NCBI GenBank assembly: GCA_001709035.1
Contig: LVKA01000015.1
Span: 410,663 to 474,662, forward strand
DNA length: 64,000 nt
Origin: Candidatus Thiodiazotropha endoloripes
Lineage (GTDB): Bacteria; Pseudomonadota; Gammaproteobacteria; Chromatiales; Chromatiaceae
Direction of reading: 5' to 3'
Below are positions 17,253 to 26,105 of the stretch, one piece after another. How positions within the stretch are numbered: position 1 is the first letter of the stretch; each line of letters starts with the position of its first letter. A model generated the notes under the pieces. The model worked only from the letters and a program-made list of their open reading frames with translations, searched no databases and was not told the origin of the DNA. The translations under genes were made by a program, and so were the position numbers.

Positions 17253-17939
17253 CTATGTCTCCCCGGCAACCATCACACCATCCTCAAGTTCCACCACCCG
17301 GTCGACAACAGGCGAATCGAAGACAACCGGATCATGACTGCTGATCAGAACCGTCTTGCCGGATTTCGACAGCTCATCGAGCAGAGCCATGAACTCACGG
17401 GAGAGCCGGCTATCCAGATTGGCGGTCGGCTCATCGGCGATCAGAATTTGCGGATCATTGATCAGTGCACGGCAGATCGCCACCCGCTGAGCTTCACCAC
17501 CGGACAACCATTCAACAGGATTATCCGATTTATCGGCCAGTAAGAACTGTTCGAGTAGACGATCCGCCCTGTTTCTCAAGCTGCTGGCCTTCAAACCCAA
17601 CGGGTAGGCCGGCAGCATGATATTTTCCACCACACTAAGCCCGGGAATGAGATTAAAACGCTGAAAAATGAATCCGAAGGTATGCCTGCGGACTTGCGTA
17701 AGAAAACGCTCAGGAAGCGAGGAGATGGTACGATCCTGTAGACGTATACGGCCACTGGTTGGCCGTGACAGACAGCCGATCATCGACATCAGGGTGGTTT
17801 TACCTGAACCGCTGGCCCCCTTGAGACAACTGATTCGGTTGACCTCAAACTGAGTGGTGATTCCCTGTATCGCCCAAAACTCATTCGGCTTGCCCTGATT
17901 GAAGGCCTTACGTACATCTGTTAATTCAATCAACATCAC
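17253..17939 (-). CDS. ABC transporter ATPase (MacB/LolD type)
   Basis: 228 residues with Walker A GASGSGKTT, Q-loop, signature LSGGEAQR, Walker B ILIADEPT and the H-loop SSHDP. The sequence after Walker A (LMSMIGCLSRPTSGRI) and the 3-bp spacing to an FtsX-fold permease place it in the MacB/LolD mechanotransmission group, which moves lipoproteins or periplasmic substrates rather than importing solutes. It differs from NosF, the dedicated ATPase of nos clusters. Confidence 0.93.
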   Translation of the reverse strand: MMLIELTDVRKAFNQGKPNEFWAIQGITTQFEVNRISCLKGASGSGKTTLMSMIGCLSRPTSGRIRLQDRTISSLPERFLTQVRRHTFGFIFQRFNLIPGLSVVENIMLPAYPLGLKASSLRNRADRLLEQFLLADKSDNPVEWLSGGEAQRVAICRALINDPQILIADEPTANLDSRLSREFMALLDELSKSGKTVLISSHDPVVFDSPVVDRVVELEDGVMVAGET

Positions 17940-17942
17940 GAA

Positions 17943-19076
17943 CTACCGCATGACCAGATCAGGATCCGTTATGGAGGCCCGCCAGACAGGCACGATGGTC
18001 GCCAAGGTATAGGGCAACACGGTAAAGAAAAACAGCGTCGCAAGTTGCAGACCATCCACTGAAGGGGTTAGCTGAAAACTGGGATAGAGAACAGACCAAC
18101 CTTTTAGCACAGGCTCAAACAGACCGGCCGAGGTATAGAACACATGTAAGTAGGCGGCCAAATAGCCAATAAGAAAAGCCATCAGGGAGATGATCACCCC
18201 CTCCCAGAACTTCATCCGCATCACTTCGCCAGTCTCCCAGCCAACCGCTTTCAGGATACCGATCTCTTTACGTTCCTCGGCACTCAAACCGGAAGCTTTG
18301 TCCCAGGCGAATATGACAAAAGCGAGTACTGAGCCGAGCAACAGAATCAACATCACACCCTGCCGCCAGGAGAAGAGACTCTCATAGGTACGCAGGATCT
18401 CCGCTCTGAGTATTGGCCGGCTGTCCGGCAATAACCGTGTCAGTTTCTCTGCAATTTTTTGTATCTCCCGGGGATTTCTCACAGACAACACCAGATCGGT
18501 GTAATATGACTCATCAATACCGAACAATCGCCGATAGCCCACTGAACTGATCAGTAACAGATCACTACTGATCAGTTCTGATTCACTCTCCAGCAGCCTT
18601 ACCACCCGAAAAGAGAATGCTTTGCCTTCATGTGACCGTAGTGTCAGATAGTCACCAACTGACAAACCTCTGGTTCGGGCTATCCCCGCACCAATCACAA
18701 TATCGTTAATCGATAGATTATCCTGTTCACTGACCATCACTGTATAGTTGGCCTTGACCGCAGGATCGTAGTAGTAGCCCCACAAGCGGCCACGCTTTTC
18801 AGTGACACCACGCAGCTTACCGATTCTCTGCAAATACTCTGCCGGCACCATGACACTTCGCCCCGCCTGTATCCGTTGCACAATGATTTCCGGAGAGTCG
18901 GCCAGCAGAGCAACAGCTTCGCTGCGCATGGCATGACTGAACAACATCACTGAAGCCAGCATGAATATGATCATTGTGTAGACTGACAGCAGACCGAGAC
19001 TCTTCCCCTTGTGGCGCATCATTGTGCCCAAGGTATAGTCGATAAAATAACGTTGCTTGCGCAGTATGGTGATCAT
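17943..19076 (-). CDS. ABC transporter permease (FtsX/MacB fold)
   Basis: 377 residues: an N-terminal membrane segment (LGLLSVYTMIIFMLASVMLF), a periplasmic domain of about 200 residues, then three C-terminal membrane segments in the FtsX arrangement (VMLILLLGSVLAFVIFAW, EERKEIGILKAVGWETGEVM, FWEGVIISLMAFLIGYLAAY). EIGILKAVGW is the coupling region typical of the family. It forms the transporter with the adjacent ATPase. It overlaps the small gene upstream by 4 bp. Confidence 0.92.
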   Translation of the reverse strand: MITILRKQRYFIDYTLGTMMRHKGKSLGLLSVYTMIIFMLASVMLFSHAMRSEAVALLADSPEIIVQRIQAGRSVMVPAEYLQRIGKLRGVTEKRGRLWGYYYDPAVKANYTVMVSEQDNLSINDIVIGAGIARTRGLSVGDYLTLRSHEGKAFSFRVVRLLESESELISSDLLLISSVGYRRLFGIDESYYTDLVLSVRNPREIQKIAEKLTRLLPDSRPILRAEILRTYESLFSWRQGVMLILLLGSVLAFVIFAWDKASGLSAEERKEIGILKAVGWETGEVMRMKFWEGVIISLMAFLIGYLAAYLHVFYTSAGLFEPVLKGWSVLYPSFQLTPSVDGLQLATLFFFTVLPYTLATIVPVWRASITDPDLVMR

Positions 19077-19363
19077 GGTAAGGAACCGTTCGATGGTTGT
19101 AGCAACGAACCTGTGGGGAAATGCTCCAATGCGACGGGATGATCCTGGAAAGCGGAGTGGATATCGGCCTGCGAGGGATGTCTGGTATAGCGGGCCTCGG
19201 TGAACAGCGCCAGGTCGGTCAGACCCAGTCGGCTGACCAGCTCAGCCGACTCAGCTGCCTGCGGTAAAACTTGCCCATTCTCTATCGCAACATCCACAAG
19301 GCTTGCAATAAAACCTGTCAGCAACACCAGCAGACAGACAAAAAAGGTGTTGGATCTCTTCAT
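19073..19363 (-). CDS. Small exported or membrane-anchored protein heading the NosL/ABC operon
   Basis: 96 residues from the ATG at 19363 (MKRSNTFFVCLLVLLTGFIASLVDVAI); an upstream in-frame ATG at 19387 is less likely. One N-terminal hydrophobic segment serves as signal or anchor. The rest (ESAELVSRLGLTDLALFTEARYTRHPSQADIHSAFQDHPVALEHFPTGSLL) has no family I recognise. It overlaps the permease gene by 4 bp and is the first gene of the cluster, which suggests a periplasmic accessory to the transporter. Confidence 0.7.
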   Translation of the reverse strand: MKRSNTFFVCLLVLLTGFIASLVDVAIENGQVLPQAAESAELVSRLGLTDLALFTEARYTRHPSQADIHSAFQDHPVALEHFPTGSLLQPSNGSLP

Positions 19364-19434
19364 CGAATAAATGACAGCGCCATGCAAAAATCAGAAACTG
19401 GCTAGAGTCTAGCCGGCCCGCTTTCCATCTCTCA

Positions 19435-19448
19435 TTGACATCAATCAT
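19435..19448. promoter_or_regulatory. FNR/DNR-like box before the NosL/ABC operon
   Basis: TTGAC-ATCA-ATCAT matches the FNR-family consensus TTGAT-N4-ATCAA at 8 of 10 positions and lies 72 bp upstream of the first gene, a suitable distance for class II activation. Anaerobic or NO control would suit NosL-type genes. A perfect small palindrome, GCTAGA-G-TCTAGC (19401-19413), lies just downstream. The rest of the gap (19449-19709) shows no gene. Confidence 0.4.
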
Positions 19449-19709
19449 TAATCAAGTTTTCACCGTTTTTTTGCGTCATATGACCCAATTCAGGGCTTGA
19501 AAAATAAGGCATTTCACTCGATACCAGAAAATTAAGATCTCCAGCCAAAAATTTCTCTACAGCGATACGCTCCTTGAAACGCAAAACAGGTCCACAGGCC
19601 GACATGGATCATCCATTCAATTCTCCTCAGAAGAGACTGGCTAGCTGTCGCCGGTCAGCTGAGAGGAGCCCCCGACCTTGTCACCGGAGCTACTGCTGTT
19701 TGATTTTTA

Positions 19710-19724
19710 TAGACGATCGGTCTA
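19710..19724 (+). promoter_or_regulatory. Operator for the TetR-family regulator AcuR
   Basis: TAGACGATCGGTCTA is an imperfect palindrome (TAGAC / GTCTA arms) 10 bp before the acuR start, overlapping a TAATAT -10-like element. TetR-type regulators of this subgroup, such as NemR, bind closely similar TAGAC...GTCTA sites. Autoregulation of acuR-acuI is inferred. Confidence 0.6.
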
Positions 19725-19734
19725 ATATTTCCCC

Positions 19735-20367
19735 ATGAGCTCTGCCATCCCTCTGAAACGACGTCGCGGCCGGCCCCCGAAAGACCAGGCCGGATTTAAT
19801 CAAACCAAAGCTGAACTGATTCGTTCAGGTATGGAATTGCTCACCGAAAAAGGCTACAGCGCCACCGGCATTGATGAAATTCTGCGTCGTGTCGGGGTGC
19901 CGAAGGGCTCGTTCTATCACTACTTCAAAAATAAGGATGCCTTCGGCTCGGAACTGATCAGTAACTATGCAAAATTTTTCAAGCACAAGCTGGATAAATC
20001 ACTGGGCAATCGATCTCTCCCTCCTCTGCAGCGTCTGATTGCATTCATGCAGGATGCGATAGACGGCATGGCCCGGCATCAGTTCAAGCGGGGCTGTCTG
20101 GTTGGCAACCTTGGCCAGGAGATGGGCGCCCTGCCCGAACCATTCCGCATACAACTGATCGAGGTCTTTGAAGACTGGCAGCAGCGACTGGAAGCCTGCC
20201 TGGAGGAAGCCAAAGCGGCTGGCGAGATTTCCCCCACAACAGATTGCAAGGCGTCAGCCTATCTGTTCTGGACAGGCTGGGAGGGAGCGGTATTGCGTGC
20301 AAAACTCGAACGCACTCCTAGTGCATTGCAAAGTTATGCAGATTTTTTCATAAACAGTCTGAAATAA
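19735..20367 (+). CDS. acuR: TetR-family regulator, probable AcuR
   Basis: 210 residues. The N-terminal basic stretch KRRRGRPPKDQ is followed by a TetR helix-turn-helix (about 25-72, including GYSATGIDEILRRVGVPKGSFYHYFKNKDAF). The ligand domain contains KRGCLVGNLGQEMG, typical of the subgroup next to MDR oxidoreductases. It is 48 bp upstream of acuI in the same orientation; in Rhodobacter and other proteobacteria AcuR represses acuI and responds to acrylate. The assignment depends mainly on that pairing. Confidence 0.82.
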   Translation: MSSAIPLKRRRGRPPKDQAGFNQTKAELIRSGMELLTEKGYSATGIDEILRRVGVPKGSFYHYFKNKDAFGSELISNYAKFFKHKLDKSLGNRSLPPLQRLIAFMQDAIDGMARHQFKRGCLVGNLGQEMGALPEPFRIQLIEVFEDWQQRLEACLEEAKAAGEISPTTDCKASAYLFWTGWEGAVLRAKLERTPSALQSYADFFINSLK

Positions 20368-20415
20368 TTTTTTATTGTTTTTACCTGACGTTTGTCTAAC
20401 CAATGAGGCACAGAT

Positions 20416-21402
20416 ATGTTCAAAGGCGTTCTGATTGACAAGCAAGACGAGAATTATACAGCCACGATTTCCGACATCGATGAAGCGATGCTCCCGGAAG
20501 GTGATGTCACCATCGATGTGCACTATTCATCCATCAACTATAAGGATGCCCTGGCGATCACTGGCCAGTCACCGGTTGTAAGACGCTTTCCCATGGTGCC
20601 TGGTATCGATCTGGTGGGAACGGTCAGCAGCACCACTCACGGGGATTACCAAGCCGGTGATCAGGTAATCCTGAATGGCTGGGGTGTGGGTGAAAAGCAC
20701 TGGGGAGGACTGGCGCAAAAAGCCAGAGTGAATGGCGATTGGCTGGTTCGACTACCAAAGTCGTTACAGCCGAAAGAGGCCATGGCGATCGGCACAGCCG
20801 GCTATACCGCAATGCTCTGTATCCTCGCATTGGAAAGAAACGGCATCACACCGGACATGGGGAATATCCTGGTGACTGGAGCATCGGGCGGTGTTGGCAG
20901 TGTTGCGATTGCGATACTGTCAAAACTGGGTTACTCAGTGATTGCCCTGAGTGGTAAAGCTGAAGCGGAGTCGGCTTTTCTGAAGGAACTGGGTGCTACA
21001 GAAATTATCGCAAGCGAAGAACTCGCTCAACCGGGTAGACCACTGGCCAAAGAGCGCTGGGTCGGGGTGGTCGACGTGGTTGGCTCCCATGTACTGGCCA
21101 ATGCCTGTGCCAGCACCCACTATGGCGGCGTGGTCACCGCCTGCGGTCTGGCGGGCGGTATGGACTTTCCGGCAACGGTAGCCCCCTTCATCCTAAGAGG
21201 CGTCTCTCTGATCGGTATCGACAGCGTGATGTGTCCAAAAGTGACACGCCAGCAGGCCTGGGACCGCCTCGAGCAGGACCTGGATCTCAGCAAGTTGAGC
21301 AATATTGCGGAAGAGATCGGGCTGTCTGAAGTGATTGAGACGGCAGACAATCTACTTGCCAGGAAGATCCGGGGCAGAAGAATTGTCGATGTGAACCGGT
21401 GA
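20416..21402 (+). CDS. acuI: Acrylyl-CoA reductase AcuI (MDR family, NADPH)
   Basis: Reduces acryloyl-CoA to propionyl-CoA, detoxifying acrylate derived from DMSP or other sources. 328 residues with the family features YSSINYKDALAITG near the N-terminus, VPGIDLVGTV, the nucleotide-binding GASGGVGSVA (about 155-164) and the C-terminal VSLIGIDSVMCP. This YhdH/AcuI subgroup lacks the zinc ligands of alcohol dehydrogenases. It forms an operon with the TetR gene. No DMSP lyase is visible in the window, so the acrylate source is unknown. Confidence 0.88.
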   Translation: MFKGVLIDKQDENYTATISDIDEAMLPEGDVTIDVHYSSINYKDALAITGQSPVVRRFPMVPGIDLVGTVSSTTHGDYQAGDQVILNGWGVGEKHWGGLAQKARVNGDWLVRLPKSLQPKEAMAIGTAGYTAMLCILALERNGITPDMGNILVTGASGGVGSVAIAILSKLGYSVIALSGKAEAESAFLKELGATEIIASEELAQPGRPLAKERWVGVVDVVGSHVLANACASTHYGGVVTACGLAGGMDFPATVAPFILRGVSLIGIDSVMCPKVTRQQAWDRLEQDLDLSKLSNIAEEIGLSEVIETADNLLARKIRGRRIVDVNR

Positions 21403-21411
21403 TTGAGAGCT

Positions 21412-21435
21412 GATCTGACACGCAAGTGTCAGATC
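21412..21435 (+). terminator. Hairpin after acuI
   Basis: A perfect 10-bp stem GATCTGACAC / GTGTCAGATC with a GCAA tetraloop starts 10 nt after the acuI stop. There is no clear T-run, so it may be a weak terminator or an mRNA 3'-end stabiliser. The following about 290 bp to the TrmO-like gene show no other feature. Confidence 0.55.
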
Positions 21436-21723
21436 AATCAGCGTTCACCGTGCTCGTAACGGTTTGATGAAGCCATTGGTAATAGAACAGTGACAGTAGA
21501 TGCTCTGATCTTGACCGAACTATTGCACTGCTTCAGTGCCCGATAAAATCTCTATACCGCTGGTCAGCTGTTCGAAAATGCTACTCTGTTTGTAATCCCC
21601 GGCCGATAAGCGGCGATTAAGCGTGCTGATAAATCCAGAGCATTTGAAGATAAAGGAATAATCATTGCCAGGACCACATACAGCCTCATTTAATCTTCAT
21701 ACAATTCCATATTTTTATTAAGG

Positions 21724-22116
21724 CTATTCCTGGGGAATGGCAGGTTTGATATCCAGTAGATGGGTGCCGTTCAGGCAATCAAGGCCCTTCACAAAGATCA
21801 CACCATCTTCAATAGCCTCGATCGGCAGCACCGCTGCGCCAATAGGGTTAGGCCTGTGGGGGGAACGCAAAGCAAAGGTACCGATCCTCTCGCCACCCTG
21901 ATTACTCTCCTGCTGTATTGCACCCCTGTCAGTATTCTCAAACCAGTAGAGAATCAGGATCTGCTGTCCCTTCTTCAAACCAGACAGGCCATCTATATAG
22001 GTATCATAAATCACCAGTTGGCACAGCGGACCATTCAAATTTACATTGTTCGGACAATCCTCTAATGTCCTGTATGGGCTATTGATATGCCCAATAAATT
22101 TTAAGTTTGCGCTCAT
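21724..22116 (-). CDS. TrmO/TsaA-like tRNA methyltransferase domain protein
   Basis: 130 residues of the UPF0066/TrmO fold, whose E. coli member methylates t6A37 in threonine tRNAs. Visible motifs are FIGHINSPYRTLEDCPNN at the N-terminus, the SAM-site block GTFALRSPHRPNPIGAAVLPI and the C-terminal GLDCLNGTHLLDIKP. The E. coli protein is about 235 residues because of a C-terminal domain; this copy is the single-domain short form common in other bacteria. Substrate not certain. Confidence 0.85.
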   Translation of the reverse strand: MSANLKFIGHINSPYRTLEDCPNNVNLNGPLCQLVIYDTYIDGLSGLKKGQQILILYWFENTDRGAIQQESNQGGERIGTFALRSPHRPNPIGAAVLPIEAIEDGVIFVKGLDCLNGTHLLDIKPAIPQE

Positions 22117-22178
22117 CAGGCTGTGCTCCCGAACAGATTATTTTCCCCTTTTTATTCACATCAAGAGAAGGAAAGATT

Positions 22179-22724
22179 TTACTGCACAATGATGTCCACA
22201 ATTACAAAAGATCCATCAACCGAAGTCTTTTTACTTTCGAATCGCTTGCAGAGTGCCAGCATCGCTGAATTACTCATCAGTATATATCCCCGCAATGTCT
22301 GGAAACCATTCAGTTTTGCCGATTCGATCAATTTATTCAGCAATTGATAGCCAACCCCCAGCCCCTGATAGTCGTCAACCACCGTGATGGCAAATTCAGC
22401 CATCCTCGCTTCATTGGGTAAGTTGATGTATCGGGCGATGCCAATACCACTCTCCTCATCCTTACTGGTTATTGAGGCGCACCAGGCCACCCGGTCCTTA
22501 CCATCCAGATCAGTCAGATAGTCAAGCTGTTGATCTGTCAAATGATCCAGTGCAGTGGCAAAGCGGCTGAAACGGGAACGGGCGGACATATGCTGGAAAC
22601 CGATCTCGATCTGCTTTTTCAGAAATTCCGCGGTGTGTCGGGTATTGGGTTCAACACAGGGTTGTACCCGGCACTGGATACCGTTCTTCATGACAAATTC
22701 AATGGCGGGAATGGAATCAGTCAC
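22179..22724 (-). CDS. GNAT-family N-acetyltransferase
   Basis: 181 residues. The acetyl-CoA-binding motif A (AEFAITVVDDYQGLGVGYQLLNKLIESAKLNG) lies at about residues 108-140. The N-terminal half (FSRFATALDHLTDQQLDYLTDLDGKDRVAWCA) resembles that of single-domain GNATs related to the C-terminal domain of Pat-type protein acetyltransferases. It overlaps the upstream TetR gene by 8 bp and so is probably co-transcribed with it. Substrate unknown. Confidence 0.85.
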   Translation of the reverse strand: MTDSIPAIEFVMKNGIQCRVQPCVEPNTRHTAEFLKKQIEIGFQHMSARSRFSRFATALDHLTDQQLDYLTDLDGKDRVAWCASITSKDEESGIGIARYINLPNEARMAEFAITVVDDYQGLGVGYQLLNKLIESAKLNGFQTLRGYILMSNSAMLALCKRFESKKTSVDGSFVIVDIIVQ

Positions 22725-23295
22725 CGGCTATCAATTTCTCTGCAATCTGCTTGCAACTGTGCAGCAGGCGTTTGGCCAACCTCGGATCATCGATTGCACG
22801 ACTGATTGCCACTCCACCAATCATCATGGCGGTTACAGCGTAGATATCATCACTGGGCTTCTTTGTCTCCTCCATAGCCTGACGGCTGATGTAACGATTC
22901 ATGCTCTTGTAAATGCAGGTATAGGCATGTCTCACGTCAGATTCACGGGTGGCGATATCGGTAACCAGGAAGGCAAGCGGACAGGGACTCTCATCACCTT
23001 CTACATGGTCCAGATTCAGATAACCCTCCAGCACTCCCTGAAACCACGCCTGCCCCTGTTTGCCATTTCTCAAATGGGCAGTGAAACGACCGTGTTTCGC
23101 GGCATGAGTCATCGCCTCGATATAGAGCTCACCTTTGCTGCTGAAATGGGCATAGAAACCTCCATGAGTCAGACCGGCATCCTGCATGATCTCGCTGATC
23201 CCGGTCTTTTCATAGCCCTGCTGTAGAAAATATCGTACCGCACTATCGAGAATACGCTGACGACTCTGCTGTTTGTGCTCAGCGGTATAAGGCAT
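22717..23295 (-). CDS. TetR-family transcriptional regulator
   Basis: 192 residues. The HTH region is at about 10-55 (RQRILDSAVRYFLQQGYEKTGISEIMQDAGLTHGGFYAHFSSKGEL), and the C-terminal ligand domain contains CPLAFLVTDIATRESDVR. It is divergent from the MAPEG gene across a 132-bp gap that probably holds both promoters, making that gene the likeliest target along with autoregulation. Ligand unknown. Confidence 0.88.
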   Translation of the reverse strand: MPYTAEHKQQSRQRILDSAVRYFLQQGYEKTGISEIMQDAGLTHGGFYAHFSSKGELYIEAMTHAAKHGRFTAHLRNGKQGQAWFQGVLEGYLNLDHVEGDESPCPLAFLVTDIATRESDVRHAYTCIYKSMNRYISRQAMEETKKPSDDIYAVTAMMIGGVAISRAIDDPRLAKRLLHSCKQIAEKLIAGD

Positions 23296-23427
23296 GGTTA
23301 TCAGGGCCCGTTAATCAGTGGCTGAATCATGAGATGAAAATAGCACATGCCAATAATATTATCTTGATCATATTTAGGAACTGACTAGGATCCCTGATGC
23401 AACTTCAATGCAAACCTAAGGATAGTC

Positions 23428-23850
23428 ATGAATCATTCACAAATTCTGTTACCAATGATCTGCCTGGTACTGATAACCGGAGGCATGGGGGTCGCCCTGA
23501 TCGCTGCTCGCTACAAGGCGGTCAAAGAGGGCTCATTGAGCATGGCCTACTTCAAGTACAACCGGGGTGGCCGACCACCGCAATATCTGATCAAAATCAG
23601 CCACCATTTTCAGAACCTGTTGGAAACACCACCGCTTTTCTATCTGAGTACGATTGTTATTCTGCTACTGGAGAAATCAGATCCCATCTATCTGGGGTTG
23701 GCATGGTGCTACCTCGCTTCACGCATGATCCACAGCTGGATACACTTGGGAAGCAACAATGTGCTGCATCGAAAGAATGCCTTTATTGTCAGCTATCTAT
23801 TGATTTTCATTATCTGGATTCGGTTGCTATTGCAACTGATGGTGGGTTAA
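23428..23850 (+). CDS. MAPEG-family membrane protein
   Basis: 140 residues with four membrane segments, the typical size and topology of bacterial MAPEG proteins (relatives of microsomal glutathione transferase). The second region contains NRGGRPPQYLIKISHHFQNLLETPPLFYLSTIV, with the conserved N-x-x-E-type pattern (FQNLLETP), and a later YLASRMIHSWIHLGSNNVLHRKNAF block. Divergent from a TetR regulator, which suggests ligand-induced expression. Activity not predictable. Confidence 0.82.
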   Translation: MNHSQILLPMICLVLITGGMGVALIAARYKAVKEGSLSMAYFKYNRGGRPPQYLIKISHHFQNLLETPPLFYLSTIVILLLEKSDPIYLGLAWCYLASRMIHSWIHLGSNNVLHRKNAFIVSYLLIFIIWIRLLLQLMVG

Positions 23851-23872
23851 AGAGACCATGCGCACCGGCGGA

Positions 23873-25105
23873 TCAGTGACTGTCGGCTTTCAGCGGTTGA
23901 TTTTCATCCGCCCCAACCTCGGGCAAACGGAAGGAGAGCAAAGCGGCCAGAATCACAAACAGCGCCGACCACCAGAGACACCCCTGAAGGCCATACGTCT
24001 GATAGATCAAACCGGACAGCACGGTACCAATCAGCCTGCCTCCGGCATTGGCCATATAGTAGAAACCCACGTTCATGGAGACCTTTTCATGATCCGAGTA
24101 AGCCAGGATCAGATAGGAGTGAACCGCTGAGTTGATGGCGAAGACAATCCCGAACAGAACCAGACCCACGACCAATACCTGCTCCGCCGGCCAACCCTGA
24201 TTCAGTGCCATGGCTATGGCAGCCGGTAACAGTGCCAGCAGAAAAGCCCACAGGCGCGCCGTTCCCCCACCTGGCCCCTGCCCCTGGTGAACCCGCCCAA
24301 GCAGTTTGGGAACACTGGCCTGAACAAAGCCGTAGCCGATAATCCAGAGTGCCAGAAACCCACCAACCTGAGTGAAACTCCAATCCAGCACTTCGTAGAG
24401 AAACACCGGCAAACCGACCACAAACCAGACATCCCGGGAGCCAAACAGAAAAAAACGCGCCGCGGAGAGCCAGTTGATTGCTGCCACCTTGGAGAAGACC
24501 TGGGAAAACTTCGGCTTCGATTTCATCTTCCCGAGTCCGGCAGGAAGCATCAATGAAGTCGTAATCAAAACCAGCAACAGCATCCCGGCCAAAACAGCCA
24601 GTGCACCGCGAAAACCGATCCATTCAAGCAGCGCCGCTCCAATGAAATAACCGGCCCCTTTTAAGGCATTCTTTGAACCGGTGAGTAGCGCCACCCACTT
24701 GAACAGTTTGGATTCGCCGCCGTCACGCACCATCGTTTTGACCGAGGCTTTGGCAGACATCTTATTCAGATCTTTGGCAATCCCGGAGAGTGCCTGGGCG
24801 ATCATCACATAGACCACCGAGAGCCAGGCATCGGGTACGGTCAATGCCATCAGAGCAACCACCTGCAGCCCCATGCCGATATGCATGGTCAGATTGAGGC
24901 CGATACGCGCACCCAACCAACCGCCGACCAGGTTGGTGACAATGCCAAAAAACTCATAGAAGAGAAACAGCATCGCTACTTCAAACGGGGAGTAGCCCAG
25001 CAGGTGGAAGTAGAGCACCACCAACATGCGGATTGCCCCGTCGGTGACGGTGAAGGCCCAATAGCCCCCGGTCACCACCAGGTAGTTACGTACACCTTGA
25101 TCCAT
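23873..25105 (-). CDS. arsJ: Organoarsenical efflux transporter ArsJ (MFS)
   Basis: 410 residues, about twelve membrane segments. MDQGVRNYLVVTGGYWAFTVTDGAIRMLVVLYFHLLGYSP at the N-terminus and SGIAKDLNKMSAKASVKTMV are hallmarks of ArsJ, which exports 1-arseno-3-phosphoglycerate. It starts 1 bp after the stop of a GAPDH gene, the known partner that makes the arsenylated triose. The extruded product decomposes to arsenate outside the cell. No arsR, arsC or arsB is visible nearby, so this is a stand-alone arsenate-resistance pair. Confidence 0.93.
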   Translation of the reverse strand: MDQGVRNYLVVTGGYWAFTVTDGAIRMLVVLYFHLLGYSPFEVAMLFLFYEFFGIVTNLVGGWLGARIGLNLTMHIGMGLQVVALMALTVPDAWLSVVYVMIAQALSGIAKDLNKMSAKASVKTMVRDGGESKLFKWVALLTGSKNALKGAGYFIGAALLEWIGFRGALAVLAGMLLLVLITTSLMLPAGLGKMKSKPKFSQVFSKVAAINWLSAARFFLFGSRDVWFVVGLPVFLYEVLDWSFTQVGGFLALWIIGYGFVQASVPKLLGRVHQGQGPGGGTARLWAFLLALLPAAIAMALNQGWPAEQVLVVGLVLFGIVFAINSAVHSYLILAYSDHEKVSMNVGFYYMANAGGRLIGTVLSGLIYQTYGLQGCLWWSALFVILAALLSFRLPEVGADENQPLKADSH

Positions 25106-25106
25106 C

Positions 25107-26105
25107 TTATCCTGCGGCCACTTTACGCACGATATCGATCAGTCGATTGGCATAACCCCACTCGTTGTCATACCAGGCATAGATCTTGACCTGGCGATCA
25201 TCAATCACCAGGGTGGATGGGGCATCCACTATCGAGGAGCGTGGATCGTTGACATAGTCGACCGAAACCAGTGGGCGCTCCTCATAACCCAAGATACCTT
25301 TCAACTCCCCTTCTGCAGCCTCACGAAGATAGCCGTTCACCTCTTCAGCCGTAACCGCCCTGGGCGCCTCGAAGACAAAATCGGTCAATGACCCGTTCAA
25401 CAGTGGCACCCGTACAGCATGGCCATCGAGGCGCCCCTCCAGCTCAGGAAAGATCTTGGCAATCGCCTTGGCAGACCCGGTCGTGGTGGGAATCAGCGAC
25501 TGACCACAGGCGCGGGCTCTTCTTAGATCCTTATGCCCTCTGTCGACGATGGTCTGGGTATTGGTGATATCGTGGATGGTGGTCATGCAGCCATGCACGA
25601 TACCGATCTTCTCATGCAGCACCTTCACCAGAGGTGCCAGACAGTTGGTGGTACAGGAGGCCGCGGTGATCAAATGGTTGACCTGCGGATCATAGAGATG
25701 GTCATTCACCCCATACACCAGATTCAAGGCACCTTCGGTGGGTGCAGCAACGACGACCTTCTTCACCCCCTGATCGAAATAGGATTGAAGCCGTTCCGGT
25801 TTCTTGTGATGTTTGCCTGTGGCTTCAATAACAATATCGCAACCGGACCAATCGGTCTCATCGATCGTTGGATTGGATGAGTAACTGAGACTGCTCTCAT
25901 CGACCCTCAGCGCTGACCCTTCACCCTGGCATTGGCGATCCCAGACGCCATGCACTGAGTCAAACTGCAACAGATGGGCGGAACAGCCGGCATCACCGGC
26001 AATTTCATTGATTTGGCAGAACGCCAGATTCGCGTCGTTCCAGCCTGCTCTGAGGCCCAAACGACCCATACGCCCAAAACCATTGATACCGATGCGTGCT
26101 TTCAA
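25107..26105 (-). CDS. gap: Glyceraldehyde-3-phosphate dehydrogenase paired with ArsJ
   Basis: 332 residues from a TTG start at 26105 behind a G-rich site (GGGGGG). The open frame continues to 26144, but the N-terminus [19 protein letters not shown] marks the family start. It has the NAD-binding Rossmann region, catalytic Cys151 in AASCTTNC, and the C-terminal [15 protein letters not shown]. Beside arsJ, its expected role is to form 1-arseno-3-phosphoglycerate from G3P and arsenate rather than glycolysis; this comes from known arsJ-gapdh pairs. The N-terminal half is Cys-rich (Cys30, 41, 59, 89) compared with housekeeping enzymes. Confidence 0.93.
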   Translation of the reverse strand: MKARIGINGFGRMGRLGLRAGWNDANLAFCQINEIAGDAGCSAHLLQFDSVHGVWDRQCQGEGSALRVDESSLSYSSNPTIDETDWSGCDIVIEATGKHHKKPERLQSYFDQGVKKVVVAAPTEGALNLVYGVNDHLYDPQVNHLITAASCTTNCLAPLVKVLHEKIGIVHGCMTTIHDITNTQTIVDRGHKDLRRARACGQSLIPTTTGSAKAIAKIFPELEGRLDGHAVRVPLLNGSLTDFVFEAPRAVTAEEVNGYLREAAEGELKGILGYEERPLVSVDYVNDPRSSIVDAPSTLVIDDRQVKIYAWYDNEWGYANRLIDIVRKVAAG

